Positions 16,952 to 24,576 of a stretch of 44,737 nt of DNA are shown here, one piece after another. The position numbers and the translations under genes were made by a program. Positions within the stretch are counted from its first letter, which is position 1; every line of letters begins with the position of its first letter. This DNA is from Alphaproteobacteria bacterium (GTDB lineage Bacteria > Pseudomonadota > Alphaproteobacteria > Micavibrionales > UBA2020), in contig JAPPOU010000121.1 in the NCBI GenBank assembly GCA_028817795.1, forward strand, positions 1 through 44,737, in the 5' to 3' direction. The notes beneath the pieces are model-generated. The model was not told the origin of the DNA. It saw nothing but the letters and a program-made list of their open reading frames with translations, and did no database searches.

Positions 16952-17428
16952 TTACATAGATAGGCTATCGTTTTTCGGGGCGGTCGCTGTGCGTGTGGTT
17001 GCCGGGTCCTTGTCAATATTTCCTAGAAAGTTATGAAGATTATTCGCCGAAAGGAAACGTGCGCCCATGCTGACATAGGCCTCTTCATTAATGTCACTTA
17101 AAACATTGGCGTTTTCGCCGTAAGCCATATGCTGTCGCGCCAAAAGCTCGGCGTTTTCGTAGCCGTTGCCCATGTCTTGCAGCATTTGGAAAAAGTTGTC
17201 TTGCGTCCACTCGCTCATATCGCAAAACGCGCTTTTGGGTTTATTTCCTTTATTTTCAGCCTTTGGCGGTTCATCTGATATAGGCTCTATTGTCAGGGGG
17301 TTGGTGACGGTGAGCTTGCCGCCCTCAGCCGCTTTCGGGCTTGCAAGGTCGGCAGGTTTTGTAGGCACAAAGAAATTTGATTCTGCTGTGCGCGCTGTTC
17401 TGCGTTCTACTGGTGCTCCGTCTTTCAT
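16952..17428 (-). CDS. Hypothetical protein, 158 residues
   Basis: I do not recognise this protein. The first 75 residues are Pro/Lys/Glu-rich and probably disordered. A more structured part follows, DMSEWTQDNFFQMLQDMGNG and NEEAYVSMGARFLSANNLHN, which looks helical. There is no signal peptide or membrane segment. The start is ATG 17426-17428, preceded by AAGGAAGGGG, a good ribosome-binding site. It is followed by the paired palindromes at 16888-16932 and then by the disordered protein on the same strand, so the two may act together. Confidence 0.7.
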   Translation of the reverse strand: MKDGAPVERRTARTAESNFFVPTKPADLASPKAAEGGKLTVTNPLTIEPISDEPPKAENKGNKPKSAFCDMSEWTQDNFFQMLQDMGNGYENAELLARQHMAYGENANVLSDINEEAYVSMGARFLSANNLHNFLGNIDKDPATTRTATAPKNDSLSM

Positions 17429-17525
17429 GGTGCGGCCCCTTCCTTAAAATAGTCATACATGCAGTATAGCACGGCTATAGGGGTTTTGTAAAAAGGGCGC
17501 GTCTATTGCGTTGATTTTATTGTGT

Positions 17526-19052
17526 TTACGCAGCCATTTGCAGGTTGTGCAAACGCCTGTATCCTGCCGCTTCCGCGATATGGGTGGTATCAATATCTGC
17601 AGCATGGGTCAGGTCTGCAATGGTGCGGGCCACGCGCAAAACGCGGTGATAGCCGCGTGCCGACAGCTTCATTTTCTCGGTAATTTGCAGCAGAAGAGTT
17701 TGCGCCTCTGCCGTCATGGTGCAGATCTGCGTCAAGACATCGCCATCCGCTTCGGCGTTGCAGGATAAGTGCTCCTGCCCGAAATGGGTAAAGCGTTCAG
17801 CCGCTTTTGCGCGTGCGGCATCAACACGCAATGCAACGGTGGCCGAATTTTCGCGGGCAGGCGGCAGGGCCAGATCGGCGGCGGACACGGCGGGCACATC
17901 CACATGCAAATCAATACGGTCAAAAACAGGGCCGGAAATTTTGGCTTGATAATCGCGTAGGCATTTGGGCACGCGGCCACAGGCGCGGGCAGGATCATCC
18001 GCATAGCCGCAGCGGCAGGGGTTCATGGCGGCGATCAATTGGAAATGCGCAGGGAACGTTACATGATAGTTTGCGCGGCTGACAAGTGCGCGCCGCGTTT
18101 CCAAGGGCTGGCGCAGCGCTTCCAGCGTTTGCCGTGAAAATTCGGGCAGCTCGTCCAGAAACAAAACGCCCCTGTGCGCCAGTGATATTTCACCGGGCTT
18201 TGCCTTTTGTCCGCCGCCAATGATCGATGGCGTTGACGCGGAATGATGCGGGTCGCGAAACGGGCGGTGGCGTAACAGTTTCCCATCCTCCAGCGATCCT
18301 GCGATCGAATGGATCATTGAAACTTCCAAAGCTTCCTTTGGCGTGAGTTCGGGCAAAATGCCGGGAAGCCGTGCCGCCAGCATCGATTTGCCTGATCCCG
18401 GCGGGCCTGTCATCAGCATGTTGTGGCCGCCAGCGGCTGCAATTTCAAGGGCGCGTTTTGCGGTTTCCTGCCCCTTGACTTCGGCAAGGTCGAACTTTGC
18501 AACAAGGTCATTGGTCATGACGGCTTCGGGCCGCTGCAAAAGCTGCATGCCTTTATAGTGGTTTAAAAGCTCTACAAGGTTTTGAGGCGCAAGTACCTCA
18601 AGATCACCCGCCCAAACGGCTTCCGCGCCCGTATCGTGCGGGCAGATAATGCCAAGGTTTTGCGCGCTGGCGGCAATGGCGGCGGGAAGAACGCCCGATA
18701 TAGCGCGCAGGCTACCGTCAAGCGAGAGTTCACCCAGCGCAATCACGTGTGATAATTCTTCGCCGGGCAAAACCCCCATGCCCGCAAGAATGCCAAGCGC
18801 AATGGGTAAATCAAAATGGCTGCCTTCTTTCACCACATCGGCAGGCGCAAGGTTGATGGTGACGCGCTTTGCAGGAAGCGACAGGCCAATGGCATGTAAT
18901 GCCGCCCGCACGCGTTCACGGGACTCGCCCACGGCTTTGTCTGGCAGGCCAACGATGTGAAAAGCGGGCAGGCCGCTGGAGATTTGCACCTGTACTTCGA
19001 TATCCAGAACCTCAACGCCCTGAAAAGCGACAGTGTGCACGCGGTGAACCAT
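17526..19052 (-). CDS. comM: ComM/YifB-family Mg-chelatase-like AAA+ ATPase
   Basis: Members of this family (ComM, YifB) are hexameric helicases that promote branch migration during natural transformation in species studied. The 508-residue protein has an N-terminal Lon-protease-like fold (VGLPDKAVGESRERVRAAL), a chelatase AAA+ domain with Walker A GPPGSGKS at 216-223, the GVLFLDELPEF Walker B block, a zinc-like C-x-C-x9-C-x4-C arrangement (CRCGYADDPARAC) and the C-terminal SARGYHRVLRVARTIADL. It is complete. A TATAAT promoter with an overlapping LexA-like sequence lies upstream. No other competence gene is visible in the window. Confidence 0.93.
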   Translation of the reverse strand: MVHRVHTVAFQGVEVLDIEVQVQISSGLPAFHIVGLPDKAVGESRERVRAALHAIGLSLPAKRVTINLAPADVVKEGSHFDLPIALGILAGMGVLPGEELSHVIALGELSLDGSLRAISGVLPAAIAASAQNLGIICPHDTGAEAVWAGDLEVLAPQNLVELLNHYKGMQLLQRPEAVMTNDLVAKFDLAEVKGQETAKRALEIAAAGGHNMLMTGPPGSGKSMLAARLPGILPELTPKEALEVSMIHSIAGSLEDGKLLRHRPFRDPHHSASTPSIIGGGQKAKPGEISLAHRGVLFLDELPEFSRQTLEALRQPLETRRALVSRANYHVTFPAHFQLIAAMNPCRCGYADDPARACGRVPKCLRDYQAKISGPVFDRIDLHVDVPAVSAADLALPPARENSATVALRVDAARAKAAERFTHFGQEHLSCNAEADGDVLTQICTMTAEAQTLLLQITEKMKLSARGYHRVLRVARTIADLTHAADIDTTHIAEAAGYRRLHNLQMAA

Positions 19053-19067
19053 TTGAAATACCTTGCT

Positions 19068-19105
19068 ATTATAGAATCAGCACCTATTTTGTACACGAAA
19101 TGTTC
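19068..19105 (-). promoter_or_regulatory. comM promoter with LexA-like sequence
   Basis: On the minus strand TGTACA (19090-19095), a 16-base spacer and a perfect TATAAT (19068-19073) form a promoter 16 bases before comM. On + the same area reads GTAC-ACGAAAT-GTTC (19091-19105), one base from the alphaproteobacterial LexA site GTTC-N7-GTTC, and overlaps the -35 box. SOS control is therefore possible but not shown. Confidence 0.5.
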
Positions 19106-19120
19106 TCATGCGTAAAGGGC

Positions 19121-19148
19121 TTTACTTTTGTAGGGCCCTTGCTAGACT
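19121..19148 (+). promoter_or_regulatory. Possible promoter of the 73-residue protein
   Basis: TTTACT (19121-19126), a 16-base spacer and TAGACT (19143-19148, 4 of 6 bases) precede the ATG at 19180 by about 30 bases. The match is moderate. Confidence 0.35.
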
Positions 19149-19179
19149 GAGACTTCGTTTGAATAAAGGATTCGGCACG

Positions 19180-19401
19180 ATGGACTTCTTTGCCAGTTTT
19201 GCAGACCTCACGGAAAACTTCACGCGGGCCGTTGATCCGGCAGCGTCGAACCTGATTTCCGTTGTCAGCCATACGGCATCGCTGGGCATTACGACTCAGG
19301 CGATTTTGGAGATGGCCCATCAAGACCGCAAAAAAGACGCAGACCCTGAGTTGAAGGCTGTGAAGCCTGTCGCCAAGATGATGCTGGCGGGAATGCTGTA
19401 A
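19180..19401 (+). CDS. Small hypothetical protein, 73 residues
   Basis: I do not recognise it. The protein starts MDFFASFADLTENFTRAVDP and ends with LKAVKPVAKMMLAGML, a short amphipathic stretch. There is no signal peptide. I chose the ATG at 19180 because AAAGGA lies about 9 bases upstream; a longer frame opening at 19108 would cover the promoter and adds a Leu/Arg-rich stretch unlike a protein start. It has its own promoter and a strong terminator, so it is a monocistronic gene facing away from comM. Confidence 0.65.
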   Translation: MDFFASFADLTENFTRAVDPAASNLISVVSHTASLGITTQAILEMAHQDRKKDADPELKAVKPVAKMMLAGML

Positions 19402-19434
19402 CTTCCAGAGCGCTTTACAGTAGAGAATAAGAAG

Positions 19435-19462
19435 AACCCCTGTTTTTTTGCAGGGGTTTTTT
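19435..19462 (+). terminator. Intrinsic terminator after the 73-residue protein
   Basis: AACCCCTG (19435-19442) pairs perfectly with CAGGGGTT (19451-19458) around an 8-base loop and is followed by TTTT. This is a convincing rho-independent terminator. Confidence 0.88.
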
Positions 19463-19487
19463 GTAGCTCATTTAATTAACATAACCA

Positions 19488-19515
19488 TTGACTTTTCAGG
19501 GAAGTCATGTAAGAT
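19488..19515 (+). promoter_or_regulatory. Possible promoter of ankyrin paralog 3
   Basis: TTGACT (19488-19493), a 16-base spacer and TAAGAT (19510-19515, 4 of 6 bases) lie 45 bases before the ATG at 19560. Confidence 0.4.
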
Positions 19516-19559
19516 ATGTTCGATATTTATCGTTTTTGTAAGTTAACAAAGAGTGGTTT

Positions 19560-20057
19560 ATGCACGATCTGCCCCTACAGACAGCAGCAGAAAAAGGCCG
19601 CCGCCTCTTGGCAGAGGTGATGAAGGAAGATGGATGCAATCAAGATTTTTGTCGCCGGTTGATTGCGGCGGGCGCAGACCTGAACGTTGAATCTCATGAA
19701 GGCGGAACGCCTTTGATTTATGCAGCAGCGCGGGGTTTGCCGCTTGCGCATGATTTGATTGGCGCGGGCGCTGATGTGGATGTTCAAAACCATCAAGATG
19801 CAACGGCGCTGATGTGGGCAGCGCATCAAGGGCACGCGGGCGTTGTGCGCGCGCTTATTACGCATGGTGCGCGGACGGACCAAGTGGATATAACAAAATG
19901 CACAGCCAGAGGCTATGCTGTGCGAGAGGGGTATGATTGTATTACCGATATGATCGATGAGGAAGAAAAGCAGCGTGCTATTGCCATTGCTGCCGTGCGC
20001 GGTACGGTGAAGCACCGCCGTATTTTGCGCCCGAAGACAATAAACCCAAAGCCTTAA
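19560..20057 (+). CDS. Ankyrin-repeat protein with basic C-terminal tail (paralog 3)
   Basis: This 165-residue protein contains three ankyrin repeats, seen at GGTPLIYAAARGLPLAHDLI and DATALMWAAHQGHAGVVRAL, plus a degenerate fourth. Its FCRRLIAAGADLN and its tail AVRGTVKHRRILRPKTI align with the ankyrin proteins at 6661 and 9932, so it belongs to the same family, in its shortest form. No signal peptide or membrane segment is visible. The ribosome-binding site is weak (AAAGAGTGG). The stop overlaps the 3' end of the minus-strand membrane gene by 4 bases. Confidence 0.83.
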   Translation: MHDLPLQTAAEKGRRLLAEVMKEDGCNQDFCRRLIAAGADLNVESHEGGTPLIYAAARGLPLAHDLIGAGADVDVQNHQDATALMWAAHQGHAGVVRALITHGARTDQVDITKCTARGYAVREGYDCITDMIDEEEKQRAIAIAAVRGTVKHRRILRPKTINPKP

Positions 20058-20521
20058 AAATACCGCGTTGTCCTGTTCAGCCGTGTGCTGATGACATGAT
20101 AGACCAGCGCTGCGATAAAGCCGCCAATGGTGGCAAGCGGGATCATGTAATCATCTGCATATCGTATACGCCCCACCATCGCAAAGGCAGCGAACACCAT
20201 GCTGCCCGCCAGCGCGTGAATAAAAGCCTGTTGCATATTTTTTCTTTGCAGTCTGCGCCGGAGGGCCAGAAAAATAACGATGGCAGGCGCAGCGGCAACC
20301 ATGCCGGTGCCTGTCAGTGCCAGTGCGCCTTTCCACCAGTTGCACCCGGCACCCGCAGGAGGCGGCAGGTGGCTAGTTGTGCATTCGACATAGGCATAGC
20401 CGTAAAGCAACAAGAACATGGCAGGGCTAACGCAAAGCGCCATGAGGATAAAACGCAGGCTATAGGCGGTGAATTTTAGCATGCGCCGAGTATAGGTGAA
20501 GGCGCGACCATGCCAAAGCAT
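20054..20521 (-). CDS. Four-helix membrane protein, unknown function
   Basis: The 155-residue protein has four hydrophobic segments, near residues 17-44, 62-88, 98-117 and 124-146, separated by charged loops. A periplasmic loop with two cysteines (VECTTSHLPPPAGAGCNW) could form a disulfide. I do not recognise the family. The ATG at 20521 is 1 base after the stop of the upstream gene, which suggests coupling; a second ATG at 20482 (MLKFTAYS) is equally plausible. It shares the strand and probably the transcript with the amidotransferase-like gene. Confidence 0.65.
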   Translation of the reverse strand: MLWHGRAFTYTRRMLKFTAYSLRFILMALCVSPAMFLLLYGYAYVECTTSHLPPPAGAGCNWWKGALALTGTGMVAAAPAIVIFLALRRRLQRKNMQQAFIHALAGSMVFAAFAMVGRIRYADDYMIPLATIGGFIAALVYHVISTRLNRTTRYF

Positions 20522-20522
20522 T

Positions 20523-21275
20523 TTATGCAGGCGCGATCAGGTCCATCACGGTGTTCCACAGCTTGTGCCGCCCGGCTTCGCCCTGTTCCAGCGTGGCGGC
20601 GATAGCTGTGACCCGTTCCGTGCCGCCGTCTTTGGTATAATGTCCGCGTAACAGCGCATCGGCCGAGGTTTCAATATGCGGGCTGCACAAAACGGCGCGG
20701 CCCTTTCCTGTGCGGCAGTTCAAAATAGCGGGTGGCGCATCGGGCAGGTCCTTGTAACGGGTGATCACGCAGTCTGTGTTATCAGGTTCGTCAAAAACGG
20801 GGCCGCCGCTGTAATAGGCGGTGGCTTTGGTACCGTCTTGCAAGATCAGCTTCACGGCAGCGTTGTGCAATTTAAAAAAATCGCCGTTTTCTATGAAGTT
20901 TTCCACAGGGCCGTGGGCCGCGCCATCGTAAAATGATAGCTCGCGGGGGCCGCAAATGGCATGGCCGTCGATATCCTTCGCCCAGAAAATTTCGCGACAG
21001 CCGTAATAAGCGCCGGCGCAGATGCCCAGATACGTGCCGCCCTGTTCGACATAGGCGCGAATGTTGGCATTGCCGGTGCCGTTCAGTTTTTCGACATAGT
21101 AAAGATCGGCCCCGCCTGGCATGACAAAGGCGGATACGTTTTGGTCCAGAATGCCGTCAAGAATATCCTGCGCATCGGCAAAGTACACCCTGTCCTCGCC
21201 AAAATGTGCGGCAAGGGCACGGTATAATTGCGCATTGCTGTGGATGTAATCCTGATATACGATGATTTTTGTCAT
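20523..21275 (-). CDS. BPL_N / class I glutamine amidotransferase-like protein
   Basis: The protein resembles the N-terminal amidotransferase-like domain of biotin-protein ligase (BPL_N). It has FVMPGGADLYY and the nucleophile elbow GTYLGICAGAYYGC, in which the cysteine would be the catalytic residue, then HIETSAD near the C-terminus in place of the usual His-Glu region. At 250 residues it is a single domain without the ligase part. I start at ATG 21275 (MTKIIVYQDYIHSN); an upstream ATG at 21293 is also in frame. The substrate is unknown. Its 5' end faces the secreted LprI-like gene, with no room for more than a very short shared promoter. Confidence 0.75.
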   Translation of the reverse strand: MTKIIVYQDYIHSNAQLYRALAAHFGEDRVYFADAQDILDGILDQNVSAFVMPGGADLYYVEKLNGTGNANIRAYVEQGGTYLGICAGAYYGCREIFWAKDIDGHAICGPRELSFYDGAAHGPVENFIENGDFFKLHNAAVKLILQDGTKATAYYSGGPVFDEPDNTDCVITRYKDLPDAPPAILNCRTGKGRAVLCSPHIETSADALLRGHYTKDGGTERVTAIAATLEQGEAGRHKLWNTVMDLIAPA

Positions 21276-21306
21276 GGCATATATCATCAACATAAAACGC
21301 GGGCGG

Positions 21307-22287
21307 ATGCAAATACTGATCTGCCTTGCCCTGCTTCTTTTTTCCAGTGCCCCTGCCGCCGCGTTTGATTGTCGCGCAACGTTATCGTCCGTACAGCAGC
21401 TTGTCTGTGCGCATGGCCCTTTGTCTGTGGAAGATGACGCGGTGGACAGTCAATTTCAGCAAGGGCTTTTGCAATTATCCCAAAAGGGACAGGACGGGCT
21501 GAAAGAAGGTCGCGATAAATGGTATGCCCTGCGCGATACCGTGTGCAGCCGGGGTGCTGTCGGTATGAAGGCGGCTGAACAGGTATCCTGCCTTGAAAAA
21601 GAATACGCTGCGCGCAAGGGTACATTGCGCAACGTTGTGACCACGACGAAAACGGGGCTTTCCATTTTTCGCGCCGAGCATATGGCGGCGCGCGTGCTGC
21701 TGCGCCCAGAGGGTATTACAATGCACCGCCAGCATATCGCCTGGCCGCAAATTGATGACCCGCAAACGCCGCAGCATGTTGCGTGGAATGCGCATATGAC
21801 GAAACTGGCCGCAAGAACATTGCCTGATCCGGCATTTTGTGGCGGCGATCCCGTCAATATAAGCCGTGATTACGCTATTCGTTTTACCAGTGTGAACGTG
21901 ATTTCTGTTGCCGTTACGGTTGAATCCTCCTGCCCTGCTTCCGTGAAAAAAGAACGCCGTCATTTCGTGGATAACCGCGTTTTGTCGGGTGGCCGTGCGC
22001 TTTCTGCCGCTGATCTTTTTGATGTGACGACGGATTGGAAACATTCTCTCTCTGCGCTGGTGCTAGAGGAAGCAGGCCTTGCTGCGGTTGAGGTTGACGA
22101 TACCCTGAACACGGCCATCACAAAACCGTCGCGCTGGGCGCTTGCCGAAAACGGGTTGACGGTTGTGTTTGACGGTATGGATGAAAAACCCGCTGCTGCC
22201 CCGCGTGAAGCGACCGTGCCGTGGCAAAAACTCCACCGGTATCTTTCGGCCTATCCTGTTGTGCGTGTGGTGCGCGGGGCAGAGTAA
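21307..22287 (+). CDS. Secreted LprI/DUF3298-like protein
   Basis: The 326-residue protein has a signal peptide (MQILICLALLLFSSAPAAA). An N-terminal domain with cysteines and the pattern C-x-A-x9-C, WYALRDTVC, VSCLEKEYAARKGTL fits the LprI-like domain, found in lysozyme-inhibitor-type lipoproteins. The C-terminal part carries GGRALSAADLFDVTTDWKHSL, typical of DUF3298 proteins. Acylation is not predicted because the mature end is AFDC without a lipobox that I trust. I chose ATG 21307 for the signal peptide; a longer frame from 21262 has no site. A periplasmic role, perhaps as an envelope protector, is inference only. Confidence 0.7.
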   Translation: MQILICLALLLFSSAPAAAFDCRATLSSVQQLVCAHGPLSVEDDAVDSQFQQGLLQLSQKGQDGLKEGRDKWYALRDTVCSRGAVGMKAAEQVSCLEKEYAARKGTLRNVVTTTKTGLSIFRAEHMAARVLLRPEGITMHRQHIAWPQIDDPQTPQHVAWNAHMTKLAARTLPDPAFCGGDPVNISRDYAIRFTSVNVISVAVTVESSCPASVKKERRHFVDNRVLSGGRALSAADLFDVTTDWKHSLSALVLEEAGLAAVEVDDTLNTAITKPSRWALAENGLTVVFDGMDEKPAAAPREATVPWQKLHRYLSAYPVVRVVRGAE

Positions 22288-22298
22288 GCGTGTTTAGC

Positions 22299-22328
22299 TT
22301 GACTTTGGGGGCGAAAATAGGGCATAAA
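22299..22328 (+). promoter_or_regulatory. Possible promoter upstream of a small RNA
   Basis: TTGACT (22299-22304), an 18-base spacer and CATAAA (22323-22328, 4 of 6) would start a transcript near 22335. Confidence 0.35.
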
Positions 22329-22334
22329 TAACCA

Positions 22335-22382
22335 TGCTCGCAAAATGTGAGCGCCATCCCCCGTCCTGTGGCGGGTTTTTTT
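22335..22382 (+). ncRNA. Candidate small RNA with two hairpins and terminator
   Basis: The stretch contains GCTCGC (22336-22341) pairing with GTGAGC (22347-22352), and CCCGTC (22360-22365) pairing with GGCGGG (22370-22375) around CTGT, followed by seven T (22376-22382). A promoter-like sequence sits just upstream. This would give a transcript of about 48 bases. Alternatively the second hairpin is simply the terminator of the LprI-like gene. No target is suggested. Confidence 0.3.
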
Positions 22383-22403
22383 CATATCTGAATTCAAATA
22401 TTT

Positions 22404-22433
22404 AAGCCCGCCGGTCTTCCTGCGCGGGCTTTT
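22404..22433 (+). terminator. Second hairpin with short T-run before the toxin-like gene
   Basis: AAGCCCGC (22404-22411) and GCGGGCTT (22424-22431) form an 8-pair stem with a 12-base loop and only four T. Together with the hairpin at 22360 it would insulate the toxin-like gene, or it could attenuate it. Confidence 0.5.
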
Positions 22434-22460
22434 GCCGTTCTGGCTGCTAGGAGGTCCTTT

Positions 22461-23591
22461 ATGCTGGATAAAAATGATTGCTACCCCCATAAACTTTTTC
22501 GTCTTGATCGCTGCATGGGCGTTGAGGTGCAACGGCGCTTTGCCGAAGGCCAATTAAAACGGGCCACAGAAACTTTCCTTGAGCGCGTAAAAGAATATTG
22601 TGCGGCAACGGGCGGCACACTGGCCCTGACGATAGAACAAAAAGAAGAAATATTACCCTATCTGCAAATGCTGGCCGATTCCGGCTGGGTGTCTGCGCAT
22701 GGGTACAACATTATTGTTGCGCGTAATTACGATACAAAATCGCTGGATGCTGCCGAAACGGCGTTTAAATCCATCGGCGATTTTGCGGCAGAAAAGGGGC
22801 TGGCGGATGAAAGCGGCCTGCATATTGCCATGCATTATATTGGCACGGTGCTAGAGGATGCCGTGAAGGCAGGCTATAACCCCAACCAGCCGCGCCACCC
22901 TGCAGGTTCATCCGTGGGCGGACAGTGGCGCGCGACAGGTGGTGGCGGTGCATCCGGCGGCGGGTCGCGCCGCACGAAACCTGCCAGCACACCTTTGCCA
23001 AAGCCAAAGCCGTCCGTGCAGGGGCCGCGCCTTCCCCGGTCCAGCACACAATTAACGCCAGAACAGGTCGAAAGAATTAACCGCCGCGCCCCCGAAGGGA
23101 TTCCCCCCGAAGACCTGCTGCCCAACCCTGCCTTTGGCGGCTATCCCACATGGTATGTGGAGGGTGCAGTGGGAAAGCCTGCTGTATCGCCTACAGATGT
23201 GATAAGCGGCGCAGGGGCGGCGCGTAGCCTTGGGAAGCTAACTGTTACAGAGGCTACATCTGCCGTCGCCATCCTGAAAAATAAATGGGCAGGCAGTGCC
23301 GCCGCACGGGAATCGAGCAAGAAGATAGAAAAAGCTGCAAAAACGATTGAGGATTATTTGGGTGGGAAGCCTGATAGGTCTATTTTTAAGGAGGGGGGTG
23401 ATATGGTGCTTACGAGAGGAGGTAAAAGAGTAAGGTTTGACATTAAGAAAGTTGGTAACGCTAAAGATGCTCGCCCACATTTTCAGGTAGAAAAAAGGGT
23501 TTCTTTGCCAGAAGCTCGAAAGGAGAAGTGGGAGGATGTTGGGGAACATTGGTATGATTTCCTTGACTCATGGGATCATATCAAGAAATAA
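22461..23591 (+). CDS. Polymorphic-toxin-like protein
   Basis: The 376-residue protein has three parts. Residues 1-135 are helical and without recognisable family. A linker follows with YNPNQPRHPAGSSVGGQW, a motif I associate with toxins and phage-linked proteins (recalled, not checked), and a Gly/Pro-rich stretch to about 215. The C-terminal 120 residues contain KKIEKAAKTIEDYLGGK, then GKRVRFDIKKVGN and RPHFQVEK, a small alpha/beta pattern like toxin or nuclease domains at the ends of polymorphic toxins. From about 23290 the bases become AT-richer than the front half. No signal peptide is seen. AGGAGG at 22450-22455 is a strong ribosome-binding site. Two small acidic genes follow, as candidate immunity genes. 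Confidence 0.6.
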   Translation: MLDKNDCYPHKLFRLDRCMGVEVQRRFAEGQLKRATETFLERVKEYCAATGGTLALTIEQKEEILPYLQMLADSGWVSAHGYNIIVARNYDTKSLDAAETAFKSIGDFAAEKGLADESGLHIAMHYIGTVLEDAVKAGYNPNQPRHPAGSSVGGQWRATGGGGASGGGSRRTKPASTPLPKPKPSVQGPRLPRSSTQLTPEQVERINRRAPEGIPPEDLLPNPAFGGYPTWYVEGAVGKPAVSPTDVISGAGAARSLGKLTVTEATSAVAILKNKWAGSAAARESSKKIEKAAKTIEDYLGGKPDRSIFKEGGDMVLTRGGKRVRFDIKKVGNAKDARPHFQVEKRVSLPEARKEKWEDVGEHWYDFLDSWDHIKK

Positions 23592-23607
23592 CAAACGGGA
23601 GAGAAGA

Positions 23608-23865
23608 ATGAAGAGATGGATAGCACGGTATAATCACCCGGATAACTGGTTTTTTACGATAACTTATGTTGTTGAATTTGACTCTATTAACCGGGAAGAT
23701 TGGCCACTTTATTATCTGCATGTTTTTGATGCTGAAAAAAATCTGATTTTCGATTATTTGCAAGATGAGTTTGAGGCGGCCACTGAGCAAGCTATGGAGA
23801 AATGGGGCGTGCCTGAAGACTCATGGGACGAGGTGCGTGAGGGAGAGGTTGTGCCAGAAAAATGA
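23608..23865 (+). CDS. Small acidic protein, candidate immunity to the upstream toxin
   Basis: This 85-residue protein begins MKRWIARYNHPDNWFFTITY and ends KWGVPEDSWDEVREGEVVPE. Its aromatic N-terminal half and acidic C-terminal half resemble small immunity proteins in form, although I cannot name a family. It starts 16 bases after the toxin-like gene, with GGGAGAG before ATG 23608. Its stop overlaps the next ATG (ATGA), so it would be cotranslated with the second copy. The function is inferred from position only. Confidence 0.65.
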   Translation: MKRWIARYNHPDNWFFTITYVVEFDSINREDWPLYYLHVFDAEKNLIFDYLQDEFEAATEQAMEKWGVPEDSWDEVREGEVVPEK

Positions 23866-24119
23866 AAAGATGGATCACCCGTTACACACATCCTGAGGGC
23901 TAGTTTTTTACAATTACGCTTATTGTTGAATTTGATCTTATTCACCAAGAAGATTTCCCCCTATATTATCTGCACGCATTTGATGCCGAAAAAAACCTCA
24001 TGTTCGATTACTCTCAAGAAGAGTTTGAGGCGGCGACGGAGCAGGCTATGGAGAAATGGGGCGTGCCTGAAGATTCGTGGGATGAAGTGCGGGATGGCGA
24101 GGTTGTGCCGGAGAAATAG
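23862..24119 (+). pseudogene. Tandem paralog of the candidate immunity gene, interrupted by an amber codon
   Basis: Read through, this frame gives 85 residues with no insertion or deletion relative to the gene at 23608, and 69 of the 85 positions agree by hand alignment. Codon 14 is TAG (23901-23903) where the first copy has TGG for tryptophan. No good restart codon with a ribosome-binding site follows. Many base differences in the second half are synonymous, for example in the KWGVPEDSWDEV region, so this copy was under protein-level selection until recently, or is still read by amber suppression. The ATG overlaps the stop of the first copy. Confidence 0.75.
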
Positions 24120-24134
24120 CCCCTTGCTTTGTTT

Positions 24135-24404
24135 TTAATGCAGCAAAAACTCCGATGAACTCATCCTGATCTCTTCCGGCGTAATCAGCGTTTTTGCGCC
24201 GACCTTGACCGAGTGCAATTTGCCCTCCAGCTCGCGTGACCAGAAATCCAAAAAACGCGAGAGTTCCGGGAAATGTGGGGCCAGATCGTATTCTTGCCAG
24301 ACATAGCTTTGCAATAACGCCGGGTGGTCCGGCAGGTGGTAAATAATTTCCGCCGTTGTCAGGCGGTAGTTTTTCAGTTGCAATATTAAATTTGCCATAT
24401 TCAT
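24135..24404 (-). CDS. usg: Usg family protein
   Basis: This 89-residue protein is of the Usg family of alphaproteobacteria. I recognise LTTAEIIYHLPDHPALLQS, then the PHFPELSRFLDFWSRELEGK block, both usual for the family. The function is unknown. The start at 24404 (MNMANLILQL) is preceded by GGGGG; the second ATG at 24398 would also work. It is divergent from groES, with the CIRCE elements in the gap, and converges on the amber-interrupted gene, 15 bases away. Confidence 0.85.
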   Translation of the reverse strand: MNMANLILQLKNYRLTTAEIIYHLPDHPALLQSYVWQEYDLAPHFPELSRFLDFWSRELEGKLHSVKVGAKTLITPEEIRMSSSEFLLH

Positions 24405-24513
24405 AAAACCCCCAGAAGAATGTGGCGCAATTCTTAACAGGAAATATCATCCTGATACTTCCATTTAATCATATATTATCAAATCAGTGTTAAAAAATTG
24501 TGAAATCAATGAC

Positions 24514-24540
24514 TTGGCACTCTTTGCGCGAGACTGCCAA
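24514..24540. promoter_or_regulatory. CIRCE-like element 1
   Basis: TTGGCACTC (24514-24522), nine bases, GACTGCCAA (24532-24540). It matches the HrcA operator TTAGCACTC-N9-GAGTGCTAA in layout and most bases, with one mismatch between the arms. It lies 141 bases before groES and upstream of the -35 box, and it could also affect usg. Confidence 0.65.
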
Positions 24541-24576
24541 AATTCATAAAATCAATTGAATTTAAAAGCTTTTCCC

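Noticed and set aside
22461..24119. A prophage remnant
   Set aside because: Apart from the NQPRHPAG linker motif there is no integrase, capsid or attachment site; a toxin-immunity module explains the genes better.
23923..24138. A 71-codon frame overlapping the interrupted immunity copy
   Set aside because: It is in another frame, has no ribosome-binding site, and the frame shared with the first copy explains the sequence fully.
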